From Actinoallomurus sp963736325 (GTDB lineage Bacteria > Actinomycetota > Actinomycetes > Streptosporangiales > Streptosporangiaceae): 64,000 nt of DNA. The notes under the pieces were generated by a model. The model searched no databases and had not been told where the DNA came from. It was given only the letters and a program-made list of their open reading frames with translations. Position 1 is the first letter of the stretch. Each line of letters begins with the position of its first letter. A program made the translations under genes and the position numbers. The stretch is taken from positions 1,116,001 through 1,180,000 of the forward strand of contig CAVTOG010000008.1 in NCBI GenBank assembly GCA_963736325.1, written 5' to 3'. Positions 19,566 through 27,307 of this stretch are shown piece by piece.

Positions 19566-20021
19566 ATGATTTCGCAGGTGACCAGTAGACCCGCCACGGC
19601 GCAGCACCTGCGCGATCTCGCGCTGTTGCGCCGGGTCCGTGACCGGATCGACCGAGAGTACGCGCAGCCGCTCGACGTCGAGGCGCTGGCTCGCGGCGTC
19701 CACATGTCGGCCGGGCATCTGAGCCGCGAGTTCCGGCGTGCTTACGGCGAGTCTCCGTACGGTTACCTGATGACGCGGCGGGTCGAGCGCGCGATGGCGC
19801 TGCTGCGTCGTGGTGATCTCAGCGTCACCGAGGTCTGCTTCGCGGTCGGCTGCTCGTCGCTGGGTACGTTCAGTACGCGCTTCACGGAGCTGGTGGGTGT
19901 CCCGCCGAGCGTCTACCGGCGCCAGGCGGCGGACGCGACGGCGGGGATGCCGTCGTGCGTGGTGAAACAGGTGACCAGACCGATCAGGAATCGAGAAGCC
20001 CGGCCGGCCAGCCGCGGATAG
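19566..20021 (+). CDS. AraC-family transcriptional regulator (HTH-only)
   Basis: This short 151-aa regulator consists almost only of the AraC double HTH: RVRDRIDREYAQPLDVEALA, HMSAGHLSREFRRAYGESPY, YLMTRRVERAMALLRR, SVTEVCFAVGCSSLGTFSTR and FTELVGVPPSVYR. It lacks the usual ligand-binding domain. It follows the UvrA-like gene by 5 bp and precedes a VOC gene. Its 3' end carries copy 2 of the promoter-like element. It most likely activates the VOC genes through those elements; this is inference. Confidence 0.88.
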   Translation: MISQVTSRPATAQHLRDLALLRRVRDRIDREYAQPLDVEALARGVHMSAGHLSREFRRAYGESPYGYLMTRRVERAMALLRRGDLSVTEVCFAVGCSSLGTFSTRFTELVGVPPSVYRRQAADATAGMPSCVVKQVTRPIRNREARPASRG

Positions 20022-20031
20022 CGTGACCTGT
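19975..20031 (+). promoter_or_regulatory. Promoter-like element shared with the first VOC gene, copy 2
   Basis: The 25-base block at 19975-19999 (containing GATCAGGAATCGAGAAGC) differs at one position from 16569-16593. It is followed by ATAGCGTGACCTGTATGGACA. It overlaps the end of the AraC coding region. Confidence 0.55.
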
Positions 20032-20442
20032 ATGGACATCACAATCAATGCGGCCTTCCTGCCGCATGACGACCGAGACGCCTCCCTGGCCTTCTACCGC
20101 GACATCCTCGGTTTCGAGGTCCGCAACGACGTCGGCTACGGCGGCATGCACTGGATCACGGTCGGCCCCGCCGGCCAGCCCGGCACATCGATCGTCCTGT
20201 ACCCACCGGGCGCGGACCCCGGCGTGACCGAGGACGAGCGCCGCACCATCGCCGAGATGATGGCGAAGGGCACGTACGCCATCATCACCTTGGCCACCGC
20301 TGACCTCGACGGCACCTTCGAGCGGCTGGAGGCCGGTGGCGCCGAGGTCGTCCAGGAGCCAACCGAACAGCCGTACGGGATCCGCGACTGCGCCTTCCGC
20401 GATCCCGCGGGCAACCTGATCCGCGTCAACCAGCTTCGCTGA
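20032..20442 (+). CDS. VOC-superfamily (glyoxalase-like) protein
   Basis: The 136-aa protein starts at ATG 20032 just after the shared element. It reads AAFLPHDDRDASLAFYRDIL, GFEVRNDVGYGGMHWITVG, DLDGTFERLEAGGAEVVQEP and FRDPAGNLIRVNQ, a clear glyoxalase/dioxygenase-type pair of VOC modules. It is a paralogue of the gene at 16663 in fold, but with little sequence identity. Function unknown; the AraC neighbour and common promoter element suggest joint control. Confidence 0.88.
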   Translation: MDITINAAFLPHDDRDASLAFYRDILGFEVRNDVGYGGMHWITVGPAGQPGTSIVLYPPGADPGVTEDERRTIAEMMAKGTYAIITLATADLDGTFERLEAGGAEVVQEPTEQPYGIRDCAFRDPAGNLIRVNQLR

Positions 20443-20448
20443 CAGAGG

Positions 20449-20464
20449 CTTACTTTGTAAAGGC
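20449..20464. repeat. Dispersed 16-bp motif, copy 2 (CTTACTTTGTAAAGGC)
   Basis: It differs by one base from the copies at 3765 and 22333 and keeps the TTAC-N3-GTAA dyad. It borders the start of the gene-fragment zone. Confidence 0.5.
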
Positions 20465-20505
20465 AATGGGCTTTGTGCACCTTTTCGTCCTCAGCGCCGA
20501 CGTTT

Positions 20506-20688
20506 TCGGCTGCCGACCGCGACAGCGCGCACGGTGGCACCAGAGGCGAACAGCATGGGGGGAGCGATCGAGGGCGCGGTGTCGGAAACGAAGCCCACGC
20601 AGGCGAGGTGGCCTGCCGCCGCCACCGCCTTGAGCGACGGTTCCAGCAGTCCGGCGACGTCGATGACCCGGTCGGCGCCCCGGCCGCC
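20506..20688 (-). pseudogene. Remnant of an MDR-type alcohol dehydrogenase
   Basis: About 60 residues (GGRGADRVIDVAGLLEPSLK, AVAAAGHLACVGFVSDTAP, LFASGATVRAVAVGSR) match the late Rossmann part of medium-chain zinc/quinone dehydrogenases. The N-terminal catalytic domain and the extreme C-terminus are absent. It abuts an ECF sigma-factor fragment on the same strand. Confidence 0.6.
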
Positions 20689-20692
20689 TGCC

Positions 20693-20880
20693 GCCGGGCT
20701 CGGGTGCGTAAGCGGCGAGCGCCGGCTGCCCGCCGGCGTTGAGACACCGGACGCCCCAGCGCGTCCCGCGCATGTCGAACACACGGCGCATCAACAGGCC
20801 GTAGTCATGGCTGCCGCGGTACCGCAGCGGCACCGGCGGCATCTCCAGTACGGCATCGTCGGTAGCAGCCGCACGAGCGC
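20693..20880 (-). pseudogene. C-terminal SnoaL-like fragment of an ECF sigma factor
   Basis: The fragment reads TDDAVLEMPPVPLRYRG, DYGLLMRRVFDMRGTRWG and NAGGQPALAAYAPE. This is the SnoaL-like C-terminal extension found in SigJ/ECF41-type sigma factors, where EMPP and NGQPA motifs are typical. Regions 2 and 4 are missing. It fuses, out of frame, to the dehydrogenase remnant. Confidence 0.5.
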
Positions 20881-21036
20881 GGGGCGCTGTTATTCACCGC
20901 CGCCTGTGAGGGTTCCGCCGCCCTGGCGGCCTCGCCGTCACCCACAGCGGACGGCACGGCGGCCAAGCCGGCCAGGACCATCCTCGACGAGGCACGCGAG
21001 GCCCTCGCCGACGCAAGGTCGATACTGCTGGGCCCG

Positions 21037-21519
21037 GTGCTCTCCACCAAGACGATCGACTGGGACCTGATCGCCCAGCAGTACGACCAGATCGTGAAGT
21101 ACACCACCGCCCTGCGCCTGGGCATTGCCGAGGCCGAGCAGGTCCTGCGCCGCTTCACCCGCGGCGGCCCGAAGCACCCGACGTACCGGGCGATCGAGGA
21201 GCTGGGCCGGGCGGTGCGTACCTCGTTCGTCTGCGACTACCTGGCCGACGTCGAGATGCGGCAGGAGATCCATGAGGGGTTGCAGGTGGTGGAGAACTGG
21301 AACTCCGCGAACAAGGACCTCTTCTATGGCAAGGACGGCGACCTGGCCGGGCGGGACAAGGAGTCCCAGGAGGTCAGCATGCTCGCGCTGCACCTGCTCC
21401 AGTCCGCCCTGGTGCACGTCAACACACTGCTGATGCAGGAGGTCTTCGCCGATCCGAAGTGGGCGGACAAACTCACCGACGCGGACCAGCGGGCGCTGTC
21501 GCCACTGTTCTGGACGCAC
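21037..21519 (+). pseudogene. Tn3-family transposase, C-terminal fragment
   Basis: The fragment is TIDWDLIAQQYDQIVKYTTA, RRFTRGGPKHPTYRAIEELG, FVCDYLADVEMRQEIHEGLQ, VVENWNSANKDLFYGKDGDL and LLQSALVHVNTLLMQEVF, ending PLFWTH. This is the last roughly 160 aa of the DDE_Tnp_Tn3 domain, minus the extreme tail. It runs on in frame into a LysE-type sequence. The preceding 150 bases encode a signal-peptide-like phrase (ALLFTAACEGSAALAASPSP) of another lost gene, with low confidence. Confidence 0.8.
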
Positions 21520-21948
21520 GGCGGCCGCCGCGGCCGCCGGACTCGCAGGCCTCCTCCTCCGATACCGTCTCTACAACTGATCGTGACGTTGACCGGATCG
21601 GCCTATCTGGCACTCCTGGCCTGGAAGATCGGCAGGAGCGGACCACCGAATTCGCCAACGAACGTGCCTGCACCGACGAGCCTTATCGGCGGCATGGGCC
21701 TGCTCTGGCTGAATCCCAAAGGCTGGACCATGACCCTCGGCGCGGCGGCATCCTTTGGCGCCGTGGCAGGCGGACCGTTCCACCTCGCGGTGTTGTTCGG
21801 TCTTGCGGCCACCGTATCGCTGACCCTGTGGTGCACCGCCGGGCTGCTGCTCGCCCGGACGCTGCGGACAAACCGGCATTGGCGTGTACTGAACACTGTG
21901 CTCGCCCTCCTGCTGATCGCCTCGATCATCCCGATGTGGTTGGCGTAG
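21520..21948 (+). pseudogene. LysE-family exporter, C-terminal half, fused in frame to the transposase fragment
   Basis: The sequence LIVTLTGSAYLALLAWKIG, LIGGMGLLWLNPKGWTMTLG, HLAVLFGLAATVSLTLW and WRVLNTVLALLLIASIIPMW is the C-terminal half of a LysE/RhtB amino-acid or drug exporter, four TM segments with the NPK motif. The N-terminal half is missing. The open frame from 21037 makes a chimera that is unlikely to work. Confidence 0.75.
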
Positions 21949-22082
21949 CGAACTACAGCGCGGTGATCGTTCCTCATCGACCCAGGACGGAACTCCCTCT
22001 CAAGCACGAGGGCGCCCCGCCGGACCCATCCGGCTGAACTTGAACTCGTCGCGGACCCGGACGTCATTGCCCAGCCCTGCCT

Positions 22083-22320
22083 TTACTTCAATGCAGCCCG
22101 CAGGGTCGCCGACATGTTGACGAAGGACGGCGACCACGTCTCAAAGGGAAGTACCTCGACGATCGACGGGATTCCCGTGATCTCGCTCTTGTGCCCACTC
22201 CTCGACCCTCCGGTAGTCGAGATTGGCCGCCTGCGGGGCGGTGGCCTGGATCTGCTGGAGGATGCGGCGGCGCGGGCCGCTGATGACCGTACGGACCTCG
22301 TGCGATGCCTGAACAGCTGA
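22083..22320 (-). pseudogene. Unrecognised gene fragment with frameshift
   Basis: Two adjacent frames look coding: HEVRTVISGPRRRILQQIQA, then NLDYRRVEEW, and after a frame change near 22195 SEITGIPSIVEVLPFETWSP and SFVNMSATLRAALK with a stop at 22083. I do not recognise the family. The coherent composition and the clean stop suggest the C-terminus of a decayed gene. The 130 bases between LysE and this fragment hold nothing I can identify. Confidence 0.35.
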
Positions 22321-22332
22321 GGGCGACGAAAA

Positions 22333-22348
22333 CTTACTATGTAAAGGC
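22333..22348. repeat. Dispersed 16-bp motif CTTACTATGTAAAGGC, copy 3
   Basis: It is identical over 16 bases to 3765-3780. It lies between an unknown gene fragment and the alcohol dehydrogenase 3' end. Confidence 0.5.
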
Positions 22349-22387
22349 CGCTAGCTGAGAGGCTGAAAATCCACATGCCGAAAACAC

Positions 22388-23428
22388 TTACCGATCAGCG
22401 GGCTCGATCACGGTGACACCGGTGGGTGGAGTCATGTCCATCGCCGTCAGGGCAGCTGGTGTCTCCGGGAGGCCGATGGTGCGGGTGATGAGCAGGTCGG
22501 GGCGGAGGGTTCCGGCCGTGACCATCTCCATCATCGGGCCGTACGCGTGGGCGGGCATGCCGTGGCTGCCGAGTATTCGTAGTTCGTACGCGATGACCCG
22601 GTCCATCGGGACCCTAGCGGGCCCGGCGCCGGGCGGCAGGAGTCCGACCTGGATGTGCGTGCCTCTCCTACGGAGGCTCATCACCGAGTCGGCACACGTC
22701 GAGAGGCTGCCCAGTGCGTCGATGGACACGTGCGCCCCACCGCCTGTGATCTCGTGGATCGCCTCGGGCACGTCCGCAGGGCCTTTCACACAGGCGGCGG
22801 CACCGGCAGTCCGGGCCAGGGCCAGCGCGCCGGGCGAGATGTCGACCGCCACCACACGCGCCCCGCAGGCGGCGGCGATCATCACGGCCGACAGGCCGAC
22901 TCCGCCACAGCCGTGTACGGCGACCCACTGACCTGGGACGATGCGGCCGTGTGCGGTGACGGCGCGGAAGGAGGTCGCGAAGCGGCAGCCCAGGGACGCG
23001 GCGGTCGCGTACGCGAGGTCGTCGGGGAGGCGGATCAGGTTCACGTCAGCGTGGTCGATCGCCACGTACTCCGCGAACGAGCCCCAATGTGTGAAGCCCG
23101 GCTGGGTCTGGCGCTCGCAGACCTGTTGGTCGCCCGCGTCGCACGCCGCGCATCGGCCGCACGCGCAGATGAACGGCACGGTGACGCGGTCACCGGGCCG
23201 CCACGCATGCGTAGCGGGCCCGGTCGCCTCCACGACGCCGGCCAGTTCGTGTCCGGGCACGTGGGGCAGGGCGATGCCGGGGTCGTGGCCCATCCAGCCG
23301 TGCCAGTCGCTCCGGCACAGGCCTGTCGCCTCCACGCGGATGACCGCGCCGGCTTCTGGCGGCTCGGGGTCGGGGAGGTCGCGAACCTCCGGTGGCCGGC
23401 CGAACTCCTCGTACGTCACCGCTTGCAT
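22388..23428 (-). CDS. Zinc-dependent alcohol dehydrogenase (MDR family)
   Basis: The intact 346-aa enzyme starts at ATG 23428. Catalytic zinc site: GLCRSDWHGWMGHDPG and PHVPGHELAGVVEATG. Structural zinc cysteines: CACGRCAACDAGDQQVCE. Rossmann motif: VAVHGCGGVGLSAVMIAAAC followed by VVAVDIS. The C-terminal half is normal (HIQVGLLPPGAG, ELRILGSHGMPAHAY). Substrate unknown. It is divergent from a MarR fragment, which may once have been its regulator. Confidence 0.9.
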   Translation of the reverse strand: MQAVTYEEFGRPPEVRDLPDPEPPEAGAVIRVEATGLCRSDWHGWMGHDPGIALPHVPGHELAGVVEATGPATHAWRPGDRVTVPFICACGRCAACDAGDQQVCERQTQPGFTHWGSFAEYVAIDHADVNLIRLPDDLAYATAASLGCRFATSFRAVTAHGRIVPGQWVAVHGCGGVGLSAVMIAAACGARVVAVDISPGALALARTAGAAACVKGPADVPEAIHEITGGGAHVSIDALGSLSTCADSVMSLRRRGTHIQVGLLPPGAGPARVPMDRVIAYELRILGSHGMPAHAYGPMMEMVTAGTLRPDLLITRTIGLPETPAALTAMDMTPPTGVTVIEPADR

Positions 23429-23489
23429 CGCCCGATCGTACGGCGAGCCCACGACGCACGACCGGCGGTCCGGGCCACAGTGCAAGACG

Positions 23490-23768
23490 ATGAACAGCAC
23501 CCTGGGGCGCCTGGACAGGAGCGGCCTGATCGAGCGCACTCCGCATCCGATGCACGGCACGCTGATCGAGATCCGCCTCACCGCTCAGGGCAGGGAGGTG
23601 TTCGAGGCCGCGGACGCGCGCGTCGCCGCCCTGGACGCCGCACTCGGCGCGGACCTGTCCGCAGTAGAACTGAAGGCCCTCAAGGGCCTGCTCGCCGCGG
23701 TCATCGCAACCGCCACCGACGTCACCGGTAGCCCGGCAGCGTCAACGTCCGCCGTGACTAAACGCTGA
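23490..23768 (+). pseudogene. MarR-family regulator, C-terminal fragment
   Basis: The fragment starts inside the recognition helix region (MNSTLGRLDRSGLIERTPHP) and continues HGTLIEIRLTAQGREVFEAA and LSAVELKALKGLLAAV, the wing and dimerisation helix of MarR proteins. The N-terminal 50 or so residues are missing. The sequence before it reads directly into the dehydrogenase promoter region, so a deletion has joined the two. Confidence 0.65.
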
Positions 23769-23823
23769 CCCCGCCTGGCGGCGGGTGATTCCGGGCCGTA
23801 CGCCCCTTAATGCTTTGACGGGA

Positions 23824-23842
23824 ATATAGCCATAGGGTTATG
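23824..23842. promoter_or_regulatory. Imperfect dyad before the ArsR gene
   Basis: ATAGCC-ATA-GGGTTAT forms a near-palindrome ending 8 bp before the GTG start at 23851. ArsR regulators paired with SRPBCC genes often autorepress at such sites; the role here is inferred. Confidence 0.35.
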
Positions 23843-23850
23843 TTGGCTGG

Positions 23851-24165
23851 GTGACAACAACTTTCGACGTGCTGGCCGAGCCTGCGCGGCGGCGCATTCT
23901 CGATCTTCTGCTGGAGCGTCCGCGTCTCGTCGGCGAGCTGACCGATCATCTCGGGCTCACCCAGCCCGGCACCTCCAAGCATCTGCGGGTGCTGCGCGAG
24001 GCCGGTCTCGTGCGGGTGCGGCCGGAGGCGCAGCGGCGCTGGTACGAGCTGCGGCCCGAGCCGCTCACGGAGATCGATGACTGGCTGCGGCCGTACCGGC
24101 GGTTGTGGGCGGGTTCCCTCGACGCCCTCGAACGCCACCTCGACTCGATGGAGGACCCCACATGA
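23851..24165 (+). CDS. ArsR-family HTH regulator
   Basis: The 104-aa winged-helix regulator from GTG 23851 reads FDVLAEPARRRILDLLLERP, LVGELTDHLGLTQPGTSKHL and RVLREAGLVRVRPEAQRRWY, followed by RPEPLTEIDDWLRPYRRLW. It has no metal-binding Cys, which fits the subgroup linked to AHSA1/SRPBCC genes. Its stop overlaps the next start (ATGA), so the two are translationally coupled. Confidence 0.92.
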   Translation: MTTTFDVLAEPARRRILDLLLERPRLVGELTDHLGLTQPGTSKHLRVLREAGLVRVRPEAQRRWYELRPEPLTEIDDWLRPYRRLWAGSLDALERHLDSMEDPT

Positions 24166-25076
24166 ACGGAACCCTGCACACGGAAGGCGACCGCGGTTTC
24201 CTGCGGTTCGAGCGCCGGCTGGCGCATCCGGTGGAGAAGGTCTGGCGGGCGGTGACGGATCCGGGACATCTGATCCACTGGTTCCCGGCCGCGATGGAGA
24301 TGGACCTGCGGGAGGGCGCGAAGATCCGGTTCGTGTTCCCTGGTGGCGAGCTGGACCCGGGCGACGGTGTGATCACCGAGCTGGATCCGCCGCGGGCGTT
24401 CGCGTTCACGTGGAACGGCGATCCGCTGCGCATCGAGCTGCGGCCCGACGGTGACGGCTGTGTCCTGGTGTTCACGTGCGGCGTCGGCGACCGCTCGATG
24501 GCGGGCAGCTTCGCGACCGGCTGGGAGTCCTGCCTGGACGCGCTCCTGGCGATGCTGGTCGGGGAGGCGTACGAGCGTACGCCGAGGCCGGTGGATTACG
24601 CCGAGCGCCACGACGCCTACGTCGCCGCTTTCGGCCTGGACGAGGGCACCGTGGAGGAGGGTGACGGCTGGACGGTGCGGTTCGAGCGCCTGCTGCCGCA
24701 CCCGGTCGGCGAGATCTGGCCCGAGCTCGTCCAGGGCGCGGTGGACGGGCAGCCGCCGCCGCGTACCGTCAACCCGTACTTCGAGGCGGGCGCGCTGACC
24801 GTCTCGAAGCCGGAGGCGGTCCTGGAGTACGAATGGCTGTCAAGCGGTGAGCCCGCCGGCCGGGTGCGCTGGGAGCTGGCCGGCGGGCATCCCGCGGGTA
24901 CGCGGGTCGTCCTGACGCAGAGCGGCCCGGCGCGGCTCGCGGACCTGCGGTTCACCGCGCTCGCGGCGTGGCACACGCATCTGGAGGTGTTCGCCTCGCA
25001 TCTGCGCGGTGTCCCGGTCTGCCCGTGGCCGAAGGATCGTACGGAGGAGCTGCTGGGCCGTTACGCGGCGAGGTAG
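24162..25076 (+). CDS. Two-domain SRPBCC/AHSA1-like protein
   Basis: The 304-aa product has two SRPBCC (Activator of Hsp90 ATPase 1-like) domains. The first holds FERRLAHPVEKVWRAVTDPG, HLIHWFPAAMEMDLREGAKI and RAFAFTWNGDPLRIELRPDG. The second, shorter and more divergent, starts VRFERLLPHPVGEIWPELVQ and ends LAAWHTHLEVFASHLRG. The fold binds hydrophobic ligands; no catalysis can be inferred. It is cotranscribed with the ArsR gene and overlaps the convergent methyltransferase-like gene by 16 bp. Confidence 0.88.
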   Translation: MNGTLHTEGDRGFLRFERRLAHPVEKVWRAVTDPGHLIHWFPAAMEMDLREGAKIRFVFPGGELDPGDGVITELDPPRAFAFTWNGDPLRIELRPDGDGCVLVFTCGVGDRSMAGSFATGWESCLDALLAMLVGEAYERTPRPVDYAERHDAYVAAFGLDEGTVEEGDGWTVRFERLLPHPVGEIWPELVQGAVDGQPPPRTVNPYFEAGALTVSKPEAVLEYEWLSSGEPAGRVRWELAGGHPAGTRVVLTQSGPARLADLRFTALAAWHTHLEVFASHLRGVPVCPWPKDRTEELLGRYAAR

Positions 25077-25696
25077 ACCTGGTCGGGTTCGCCGCGCGGG
25101 ACCTCTACGGAGTGGACGGTGACGTCGGTGAAGCGCTCGCGCAGGCGGGCTTCGAAGGCGGGTGCGGCGCCGGCGCTCCAGACGGCGAGGACACCGCCGG
25201 GACGCAGTCGCGCCGTCAGCAGGTCGAGTCCGGCGGTGTCGTACAGGTCGGCGTTGCCGTCGGTGACGGTCCAGTCGGGTCCGTTGTCGATGTCGAGGCA
25301 GAGGGCGTCGTAGGTCTCGCGGGTCGCGCGGAGCCAGTCGAGCAGGTCGGCGCATCGGAGGTGCACGCGAGGGTCGTCGAGGGCGCCGCCGGAGTGGCGG
25401 CTCAGGTGCGCGCCCTGCCAGCGGATGACGGCGGGTTCGCGTTCGATGACGGTGACGCTGTGCGTGTACGGGGAGCGGAGGGCTTCGGCGAGGGAGAATC
25501 CGACGCCGAGGCCGCCGATGAGGATCGAGGAGGGCCGTGCGAGGCGGCGCAGGGGCTCTCGTACGAGGAGTCTTTCGGACTCTCCGGCGCGGGTGTCCAT
25601 GAGGAACACGCCGTTGCTGATGATTTCGAAATGCCGTCCGTCGCCGCGGAGTACGAGTTCGCCGTGCTCTCCGGCCTCGCGTTCATAGACCTTCAC
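25061..25696 (-). CDS. Spermidine synthase-like SAM-binding protein
   Basis: The 211-aa protein has a spermidine-synthase-type Rossmann fold: LIGGLGVGFSLAEALRS (motif I), VTVIEREPAVIRWQGAHLSR (motif II acidic residue), RVHLRCADLLDWL and YDALCLDIDNGPDWT. The aminopropyltransferase DxxDP-type gate keepers are altered, so it may be a methyltransferase-like relative instead. It is monocistronic. Confidence 0.8.
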   Translation of the reverse strand: MKVYEREAGEHGELVLRGDGRHFEIISNGVFLMDTRAGESERLLVREPLRRLARPSSILIGGLGVGFSLAEALRSPYTHSVTVIEREPAVIRWQGAHLSRHSGGALDDPRVHLRCADLLDWLRATRETYDALCLDIDNGPDWTVTDGNADLYDTAGLDLLTARLRPGGVLAVWSAGAAPAFEARLRERFTDVTVHSVEVPRGEPDQVYLAA

Positions 25697-25739
25697 GCAT
25701 CGTGAGCCTAGCGGGAACGCGGAGTACTGGCGTACGCCT

Positions 25740-26624
25740 TCAGGATCGGACGATTCCGTGGGTGGTGAGGCTGTGGGCGCAGTCGGCGATGGTCTCGGCG
25801 GCGGGCCGGGTCCGCCATCCGAGGATCTGGTCGGCTTTGCGTGCGGTGTGGACGTGTTCGTGGCTCAGGTACGGGGTCAGGGCGCGGAGGCCGGGGTCGA
25901 AGCGTGCGAGGAGGCGTACGGCGAAGTCGGGGATCGGGCGTGTGCGCGTGTTCAGGAGGGCGGCGATCTCGGTCGTCCAGTGGAAGTCTCCGGTCGCGAT
26001 GAAGCGTTGCCCGGCGGCTTCGGGGCTGGTCATGGCGCGTATGTGGAGGTCGGCGAGGTCGCGGACGTCGACGATCTCGAAGCCGATGCGTGGTGTCACG
26101 GGCATGCCGCGCAGCAGGCGTGCGATGACCTGCACCGATCCGGCGCCGGATGGTGACAGGAGTGGCCCGAACACCGCTCCGGGCAGGATCGTCGTCAGTG
26201 TGGTCGGGCCGGTGTGGTCGCGCATGTGGTCCCAGGCGGCTCGTTCGGCGACGGCTTTGGAGCGGCGGTAGCCGGTGAGGGCGGGGTCGTCGAGGTCGGT
26301 GAGCGGTGGGCTCGCGGCGGCGCGCAGGACGCGGAGGGTTCCCTCGCGTGCGGGCGCGATCGTGTCGCCGGTGAGGGGTGAGGCGACGTGCAGGACGTGG
26401 TCGCATCCGGCGAGGGCGGCGGCCCATCCGTCGTCGCGGGTCAGGTCCGCGACGTGGAATTCGAGCCGGTCGCCTGGGCCGGGGGAGACGGCGTCGCGTA
26501 CGGCCTGTTCGCGTGATGGGTCGCGGATGGTGGTGCGCACGTCGTACCCCTGGCGCAGGAGTTCGGTGACGCACCAGCCGGCGACGAAGCCGGTGCCGCC
26601 GGTCACGAGCACGGTCTCGGACAT
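25740..26624 (-). pseudogene. Extended SDR (dihydroflavonol reductase-like) with in-frame internal deletion
   Basis: The frame is open for 294 aa, but relatives have about 340. The NAD(P) motif VLVTGGTGFVAGWCV, FHVADLTRDDGW and HVLHVASPLTG are normal. After REGTLRVLRAA the sequence jumps to SPPLTDLDDPALTGYRRSKA, skipping about 40 aa that include the VVLTSS segment with the catalytic serine. The YxxxK (YRRSK) is retained. It probably lacks activity. It is divergent from a TetR gene with two operators between. Confidence 0.7.
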
Positions 26625-26667
26625 GTCGTCACCCTTCGTACGGCAGCATGGGGCCGCGCGATACTCT

Positions 26668-26720
26668 CTAGCGGAGAGGTCTCCGGTTACGGCGAGATTA
26701 CCGGAGAGGTCTCCGGTAAT
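26668..26720. promoter_or_regulatory. Tandem palindromic operators for the TetR regulator
   Basis: The 14-bp core CGGAGAGGTCTCCG occurs twice, centred 30 bp apart (26678 and 26708). The second copy extends to perfect 11-bp arms, ATTACCGGAGA-GG-TCTCCGGTAAT (26697-26720). They lie in the 119-bp divergent gap between the SDR gene and tetR, on the same face of the helix. Confidence 0.8.
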
Positions 26721-26743
26721 CAATGTGAAGGACGGTGGCTTGC

Positions 26744-27307
26744 ATGGGGCAGCTCCGAGAGGACGCGCGGCAGAACCGTGCGCGCATCCTCGAGGTCGCG
26801 CAGGAGGCGCTCACCGAGTCCGCCGACGCGTCGATGAACGCCATCGCCAAGCGCGCCGGCGTCGGGCCGGGCACGCTCTACCGCCACTTCCCGACCCGCG
26901 AGGCGCTGATCCTGGCCGTCTACCGCCAGGAGGTCGAACGGCTCGCGGCGTACGCGCCCGCACTGCTGGAGGGGCATCCGCCGATCGAGGCGCTGCGGCT
27001 GTGGTTCGACCGGCTCGCCTACTACGGCCGCATCAAGCACGCCCTGGCGGACGTCCTGCACGCCCTCACCGACGACGGCCTCGTCGGCGAGACGTACGGT
27101 CCGGTCGTCGGCGCCGTCACCGTCCTGTTGAACGCCTGCGAACGCGACGGCAGCATCCGGCCGGGCGTCGACCCCGACGACGTCCTGCTGGCCATGGGCT
27201 TCCTGTGGCGCATCGGCCCCGGCGCGGAGGGCGAAGCCCGCGCCGCGCGCCTGATCGGCCTGGTCATCGACGGCCTGCGCTTCAAGTCGGCCGGTGACCT
27301 CACATGA
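26744..27307 (+). CDS. TetR-family transcriptional regulator
   Basis: The protein is about 187 aa from ATG 26744; GTG 26735 is an alternative. The HTH is RILEVAQEALTESADASMNA, IAKRAGVGPGTLYRHFPTRE and ALILAVYRQEVERLAAY. The C-terminal ligand domain matches the SbtR-type (WFDRLAYYGRIKHALADVLH). It probably represses itself and the divergent SDR gene through the two palindromes. It overlaps the convergent radical SAM gene by 8 bp. Confidence 0.92.
   Translation: MGQLREDARQNRARILEVAQEALTESADASMNAIAKRAGVGPGTLYRHFPTREALILAVYRQEVERLAAYAPALLEGHPPIEALRLWFDRLAYYGRIKHALADVLHALTDDGLVGETYGPVVGAVTVLLNACERDGSIRPGVDPDDVLLAMGFLWRIGPGAEGEARAARLIGLVIDGLRFKSAGDLT

Noticed and set aside
20450..22380. Single large degraded gene
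   Set aside because: The pieces belong to at least five unrelated families (dehydrogenase, ECF sigma, transposase, LysE, unknown), so it is a mosaic of remnants.
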